DNA from: Echinostoma caproni
Lineage: Eukaryota > Platyhelminthes > Trematoda > Plagiorchiida > Echinostomatidae
DNA: 64,000 bases
Assembly: GCA_900618425.1 (NCBI GenBank)
Contig: UZAN01040790.1
Location: 1-64,000, forward strand
Direction: 5' to 3'
Part shown: positions 58,366 through 64,000 of the stretch, one piece after another
Numbering within the stretch: the first letter of the stretch is position 1
Layout of the letters: each line of letters begins with the position of its first letter
Position numbers and translations under genes: made by a program
Notes under the pieces: generated by a model
The model's database searches: none
Seen by the model: the letters and a program-made list of their open reading frames with translations, nothing else
What the model was told of the DNA's origin: nothing

Positions 58366-59830
58366 AAGTATCGTTGAATTGATTTCCGGATATATGTTGT
58401 CCGAAAAAACACCCTCCAAACTTTTCTCAGTTCACGATCATCTGTGTCTGTGGAATCCGCCTATCCAGGTTTTATTTTTATTTGTCTATTTAAAATACTT
58501 ATGTGGTCCCTTAGCTCTAACATGTTGACCGATCAATAATGACCCAGAACCAAAAGGAAGTAAGCAAAAAATAACTTCGCAGCTGTTCGCACATTCTCCC
58601 TTCCGGTTCTGATACGCATGGTTACTCGATGTGCGACACCAATCATCAACTCTGATTGAATGCATACAGAACAAGCAGAAACGGATTCCCCAGGGGAAAA
58701 GCGAGAAACGGGGTCAGAAGATAAATTTGATCTCACTTGGGAACAAAAGCTTGTGGACAGCCACGGACACACGTTTTCTGATCTGATCGTGTGTGTCTAT
58801 TTGTCTGTAGGACTCTAATCAAACAGCAGAAACCAGTTGATTTGATGCCAAATCAGATTCGGAGCGCACAAATACCACAGGAAGATTGTAACGGTCAATC
58901 AACTAGCTTAGAGTGTAAGCTGACGATGAGGAAGGAGGATGATCCTGATGGTCATGACGAACCGGGATATTCTGCATTGATGATTGAATGAACGCATAGA
59001 TGAATGAAAAGATGAGAGTGACTGGACTGAGGACTGGAATGGGGATTGGGGAGAGGGGATGAGAGTGCGCGAGGGAGCTNCGGGGGGGGGGGGGGGGGGG
59101 GAAATGGTCATAACGGATGATGAGGGCAGGGTTAATCTAAGAAACGAACGAACTAATGAAAGGATAGACGAGTGAATAGTAGGTAGTTGGAGATTATTAT
59201 TGGAAAGATAGTCAAGGAGGATAATTTCCGGACCGATTATCTATCCGATTACCGGACAATGTGAAAAAGATGTGCGATAGGCACAATGTAGGAGGGTTTT
59301 TTCGACGAATGACAGGGACGGAGATAAGACGAGTGTTGAGTTGCCCGGAATGAATGGGATCGTGTGTGAATGTGTGTGTGTGTGTGTGTGTGCTTGTTCC
59401 CAGTCACCACTCGCGGACCGTTCACAACAATACAGCTGTCAATCAGTCGTGCGTGTACGTATGTGTTTGTATGGATCTTGGTACCTGGGTGTCCATCAGT
59501 GAGATGAAACAGCGATGTGAGTGGAGAAAAAATTGTTGTTTTAGGAAGGTCTTCTTGTAGTTGATGCCTGTGTCTGGCAGTGGATAGAGATGTAAACGAT
59601 TTAAGATGTCACAAATGACGTGTAGCCAAAACCAATGTTATCATGATCTAATCTGCCAGGTTTGATAAAAATGAAGCCCTTTTTCTTTCTTTTATCTAAG
59701 TGAAAAATGCCAGAATTGAGCACCGGTGTAAATGAAAACACAAACTAGTCAGTCGTGTAATAATGAAGCAAATGTAATGCTTTAATTATGCCCAGCGTCT
59801 TCGGGAATTCATTTTTGTTGTTCAAATGTA
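58366..59830. other. No supported gene; G run and GT repeat
   Basis: A run of about 20 Gs lies at 59082-59101, two bases after an undetermined base (59080). A (TG)n microsatellite is at 59371-59391. Confidence 0.5.
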
Positions 59831-59839
59831 TTCATCAGG

Positions 59840-59990
59840 CCGGGAAAATACGTCACTGAAAATCCTTGGAAGCACTGCTCAACCGTTTCACTACTTACTC
59901 ACAGAATCAGCTGGGATTCGCACTCGAATGCGATGGGTGGGTAATCTGGCCAGTAAACCACTCGAGCTATCCGGAACAACTCTCGGTAGC
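59840..59990 (-). repeat. Possible second tRNA-derived SINE, minus strand
   Basis: The minus strand reads 'gatagctcgagtggttta' (A-box-like TAGCTCGAGTGG), then about 45 bp later 'gagtgcgaatcccagc' (degenerate B box). After that comes 'gcagtgcttccaaggatttt', whose complement resembles the motif near 8346 and 17200. No ribozyme core was seen. A separate SINE family is plausible. Confidence 0.42.
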
Positions 59991-59999
59991 TTACTATTA

Positions 60000-60555
60000 A
60001 TTGCCGATAATTAAACTGGAAACTGTATGAAGTTACACTAATCGAGCGCGTTCAGCCAGGCCCCATTAACTTCCTATTTTAAATGACAATGACGGATTTA
60101 TCAAACTGATGTAAATTTCATCTCAACCTTCTACCATATTTGGATTTCACAGATCCCTTTCAAATCGACTTTACATTCTTAACTTCCACTGAAGATTCCA
60201 ATGACAAAACAGTATAAAATCAGCGAAGCTTTTACAAATTTGACCAGTTTATTCTAGTTCACAATTATTTATCAAAATTCTCCTAACGAAAGACGACCAA
60301 ATCAAAAAAATTATGACATTTTTAGGAATGGGATCATTTTTAAGATGAAATGGAGGTCATCGTTATACAAATTATTGTTTGCAAACTGTCGGTGTAAAAC
60401 GAGATGATTTTGATGTCTTCTACATCAAGTATCTATTCATTTGTTTAGATTTTCCTCCGCAATCGTACTGAGTCTGTCAATCCAACCGGTAGTAATATGG
60501 CTCCTTCCTACCCCAAGTGTACTGTGCGTTTATTCAAGAACAACATCATTATAGT
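60000..60555. other. No feature recognised
   Basis: AT-rich, no supported exon. Confidence 0.4.
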
Positions 60556-60585
60556 TACTAATACTATTACTACTACTACTACTAT

Positions 60586-60631
<46 letters not shown>
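60556..60631 (+). repeat. (TAC)n microsatellite
   Basis: About 24 triplets with three TAT/TTA interruptions. Confidence 0.97.
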
Positions 60632-61613
60632 GAGCACAGCGCTGTCAAATACTGATAGCGACATTTCTCGTTGGGGTTCGAATTCTTGACAAAAGGATTA
60701 GACGTGCAGTGATGGAAATTCATACGTCAAATAGGAGAACACGCCACATAAAATTTCAATTATATTTCAGTTGCAAGTGGAGAGTTTTGGGATTAATTTT
60801 TGCCTTACGTATTTTGTTCAAATGATATTGACGGTTTAGTTTGATATTTTGGGTATTTCTAAAGTCACACGGGGTATAATATAAACTCGAAGGAGGTTTA
60901 ATGAAATTCTGATCAGCCTATCAATCGAAGTATTTGGTACGTGTAAGCCAATGAGGTTAGTATAACTTTCTTTTGCTTATTTGCATCGCAGTTTATGTAA
61001 ACCGGCGCACCGATAGATTTGAGCGACAACAGTTCCGTCCTGTTGGCAGGGCAATCAGTGTAAAAACGAACGCCCGAAATCAGCCCAGTGATCCAGAACT
61101 GACCCGAGGCGTTCAGCACAGGGTGGCAAGATGAACTGGCCTGGTCAAGTGGAGACTAAATTCCGCTCCCGTTCTACTGATGTCTGTACTCATGCTTGTA
61201 CAAGCTGCCCGCACATCCATAAAGTACACTCACACAACCGTGTCTCATAGGGAAACATTTCTTCTGCAAGATTTGCTTTTATCAATTGAGATTACCATTC
61301 TATCAGTTTTGTATCATGGCCCACAGAATACCAAGAAGACCAGAAATTTGGACAGGAAACGGTAAAGACTATCTATCCCTTTCTTTCGTTTCGGTTGCCC
61401 ATATAGTTGAGTTCCCGTCCATCGTCCAAATGAGCTCGATTCGATTCGGGTAGGTCGCAAACCATGGTACTTCTTCCCTGGACATTTTGCTCGCTCTGGA
61501 AACCTACCAACTAAAAATGGATTCCAACCACAGACGTTTGATACTAAGCTTTCCGACCTTGTTTGAATTTCGGTTGTCACAAATAAATACAGTTGACAGA
61601 ACGGGTTGAGAAA
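60632..61613. other. No supported gene
   Basis: A B-box-like 'tggggttcgaattcttgac' lies near 60673. Short frames only. Confidence 0.35.
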
Positions 61614-63457
61614 ATGTCCTCAAATAGACAAAATTCCATCAGTTTCATGGGAAGTGTTTCTACTGGGATGAACTTGTACACACGTTGGCGGGTAATTGCA
61701 CGCCCAATGGTGCCACAACAAAAGCACGCTTTACTCCATTGGCATTTTCGTAACATAATTATATGCACAACTCTTCCAATCAGCTGACTGACTGGGTGAG
61801 GGTCGGGCTTGAATTCTAAGACATACTCTGTATGCCGAACCGAACTAAAGTGAAAAATAATGTCAGAATCAGCAGAAGAAACAACTGTAAATAATTTGAT
61901 TATTAGATAAAAGCCCGCCCGTTATTTGTACTGCTCATAAAGTCCAAACGAAATATGGTGGTTTACATTTTCTGACACCCGAATAAATCATACACTTTAC
62001 ACACCTAGAATGCCTGTTCAATAGGTACTCTAACCAAACCTTTATTTTAAAGTTTTCAGAAATTTTGAGTCAGAAAATCAGCAGACCGTGCGTCACGTTG
62101 TTCATCTGAGTATACATGTGAACATGCTATCCGTAACAGGAGAACGGCATATTAAAATGTTTAGTTATTCAGGATACACAAATTATGTTGAAAAGCCCGG
62201 TGACGCAATAAATTAAACAATCGGACTTTTAATCAGGTGGTTGTTGTTGAATAACCGAGATGCTGTAGAAAGATAATCGCATTTTGCGTATTATTCTTAG
62301 TGTGAGGATGCAGTTGGCAATGTACATGTAACCGCTGAAAAACAGCCAGCGTTTTCAATGGATGAAGCCGACATAGATTTCAATGACTGATCATTATCGG
62401 ATTTAAATGACAATATTTTACACGGTCCAAAGATCTTAATCAAGTGCATTTCGTTATCATTAATGGTTTCCCTATTCAGGTCGATCAACAGCTTAGCGAT
62501 AGATACACGACTAAAACATCTACATGGATAACCTTATTTTGCCTTGACGACTGAGTAGCTGCGTTCGTTCACATCGTGAGATTGGGNGAGATTGGGGGGG
62601 GGGGTTATCCCACCGCATACACACCTAATGATTGGCATACCCTACAGACAGGTCATTGAACCGATTGCAGCAATCAGGATTGGTCTCAGTTCACTTGGCT
62701 ATAGTCTCGCTCTGTGTTTCACAAAATCACGTGAAGAGCGCTTTCAATCAGCTGGTCGACAAAGTGACCTTCGGCGTCAGTCTTTCGAAATCTTCAATTA
62801 AATACAATTTTAAAGTTTTAACTACTCATAAGTAGGTAAGTACTATTTCCAAAATAATTGCAATAATACACTTGCTACATGTGATAAATAAAGTTCCTTT
62901 ACTCGTACGCACATATTGTTGTAAAACTGGACTGACGACATTGAACATTAATACGCATAGGGAAACTCGTTATAAATTGCCGGTCCAAAAGTTCAACGTC
63001 TAAACGTATCCTAAATAGGTTATTTTCATGAAACTTCATGCCGCCAGTTCAGAATATCAATCTTCCAAAGCAAAACCATGTTACGGTTTATCGTTACATG
63101 AATGGAAAACTTATCAAGGGGTATATAGGTCAGATAACTCACAATTTTATCTGTTCTTTTGAATTAACGTGATACTCAGACAGGTGCAATCGAAATGTGG
63201 TTATTAGGGAAGTCAGCTGATGGGAATTCCAAATATTTTGGTATTTCAATAAAACCGTGCGCAGATATGTGGATCCGTTCAAAAGTACAGGGGATTATCA
63301 ATGGCATACAGGAAGCATAAATCCATATGACGGTGACCCTAGGGCACCCATTTACTTATCCAGAACTTTCTCTGTTCAGCAGCTAGGATTGGCAACCTAT
63401 CACACAATGCAGCCGCCGTCCACGTCACCTAGGCATTTCAACAAATATGTATTCTGA
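61614..63457 (+). CDS. Small three-exon gene candidate, function unknown
   Basis: Exon 1 (61614-61691) starts at ATG in a good context (gaaaATGt) and reads MSSNRQNSISFMGSVSTGMN to YTRWR before donor CGG|GTAATT, phase 0. Exon 2 (62671-62831, 'ccgattgcag' to AA|GTAGGT) is open from phase 0 to 2 and is the weakest link. Exon 3 (63265-63457) follows 'accgtgcgcag', takes one base to complete the codon and reads YVDPFKSTGDYQWHTGSINP, then PRAPIYLSRTFSVQQLGLAT, to TGA. AATAAA lies at 63549-63554. The joined product would be about 143 residues. Its tyrosine/proline-rich last exon recalls short structural proteins such as axonemal ones, but I cannot assign a family. A strong unused donor (TAG|GTAAGT, 62836) leaves exon 2 uncertain. 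Confidence 0.42.
63265..63457 (+). CDS. Terminal exon of the small gene
   Basis: Best-supported piece of this gene: a splice acceptor, 63 open codons with natural composition, TGA, and a poly(A) signal about 92 bp downstream. Confidence 0.55.
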
Positions 63458-63554
63458 TAAAGGTGGTGCATTCCAATTCCTCTCTAGACTAAATCTCATC
63501 GAAAGTTACATTTGGAGTAGGCAATGGGAAAGGGCTTGTAGAGGGACAAATAAA

Positions 63555-64000
63555 TCAGTGTTTTCGTTATTCCAGTGTAATTGATCTCCTGCGATATGCT
63601 TTCAGGAACAATTCAGAACGTCTGAGAGACCATCTGATTGGATGGGTCAAGCAGACTGGCATCTCTGGAGGGCATTTTCAATGACCGAATTCACCTCGAC
63701 ATCCTGACCTGACATGTTGCCACTTTTGAATATACCAACTAAGGCAATTTTTTAGGACAATAACTTGTACAATAACTTCGATCAAAGCTGAAATAAATCG
63801 GTTGAACAAACTGTACATCGACACTATCCTGGGAAACTCTAGTTGTCGTGGCAGGTGGAGGTCTATCAACCGATTGTGTGGCAGTAGCCGTAAACACAAA
63901 AAGGAAACTGTCGATATTGAAAGACTATATTCTGAGGTTAGTCCAGTTTCCCGGTGCACTACCCTGTCAGACTTAGTCAGCTCTATGCCAACACCAACCA
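63555..64000. other. No supported gene
   Basis: The minus-strand frame at 63678-63959 has no splice or motif support. Confidence 0.4.

Overview
The window is nuclear DNA from a metazoan with intron-rich genes, long non-coding stretches and many degraded transposons. There are no operons, no convincing full-length open frames and no CRISPR-like array. A parasitic flatworm (digenean fluke) fits best. Four copies of a tRNA-headed retroposon carry a hammerhead ribozyme, the architecture known from the schistosome SM-alpha family, and there is a CR1-like LINE remnant. The base composition looks balanced rather than strongly AT-rich, which suits a liver- or lung-fluke-type genome better than a schistosome. 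That is an impression, not a calculation, and the species assignment is inference.

Layout. 0-8.3 kb: dispersed repeats, hammerhead SINE copy 1, and a possible two-exon 3' gene end (6592-6636, 8148-8291) with a poly(A) signal. 8.7-9.4 kb: a 0.65 kb dispersed repeat whose second copy lies at 54.5-55.0 kb. 9.6-14.8 kb: isolated exon candidates on the + strand and one LINE 3' tail. 16.9-17.2 kb: a 300 bp TATC tetranucleotide array. 18.1-18.7 kb: the C-terminal end of a CR1-like reverse transcriptase on the minus strand, broken by a stop. 19-39 kb: mostly featureless, with SINE copies 2 and 3, an N gap and short microsatellites. 39.6-53.0 kb: the best gene candidate, a phase-consistent chain of exons on the + strand ending in a stop and poly(A) signal. 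SINE copy 4, a dead Tc1/mariner fragment, a repeat and a possible recursive splice site lie in its introns. 55.6-57.65 kb: part of a second + strand gene, cut by an N gap. 58.2 kb: a strong 3' splice site with a terminal exon. 61.6-63.5 kb: a small three-exon gene candidate ending in a stop and AATAAA.

The most interesting system is the hammerhead SINE. The four copies share an A box, a B box and a ribozyme whose stem I is kept by a compensatory change in one copy. Three copies carry, upstream of the tRNA head, an inverted copy of the element's own 3' tail. In copy 3 the inverted block ends within a few bases of the predicted self-cleavage site. Target-site duplications enclose the whole composite in copies 2 and 3, so it inserted as one unit. 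All exon models come from splice-site and frame consistency read by eye. No protein family could be named for them.
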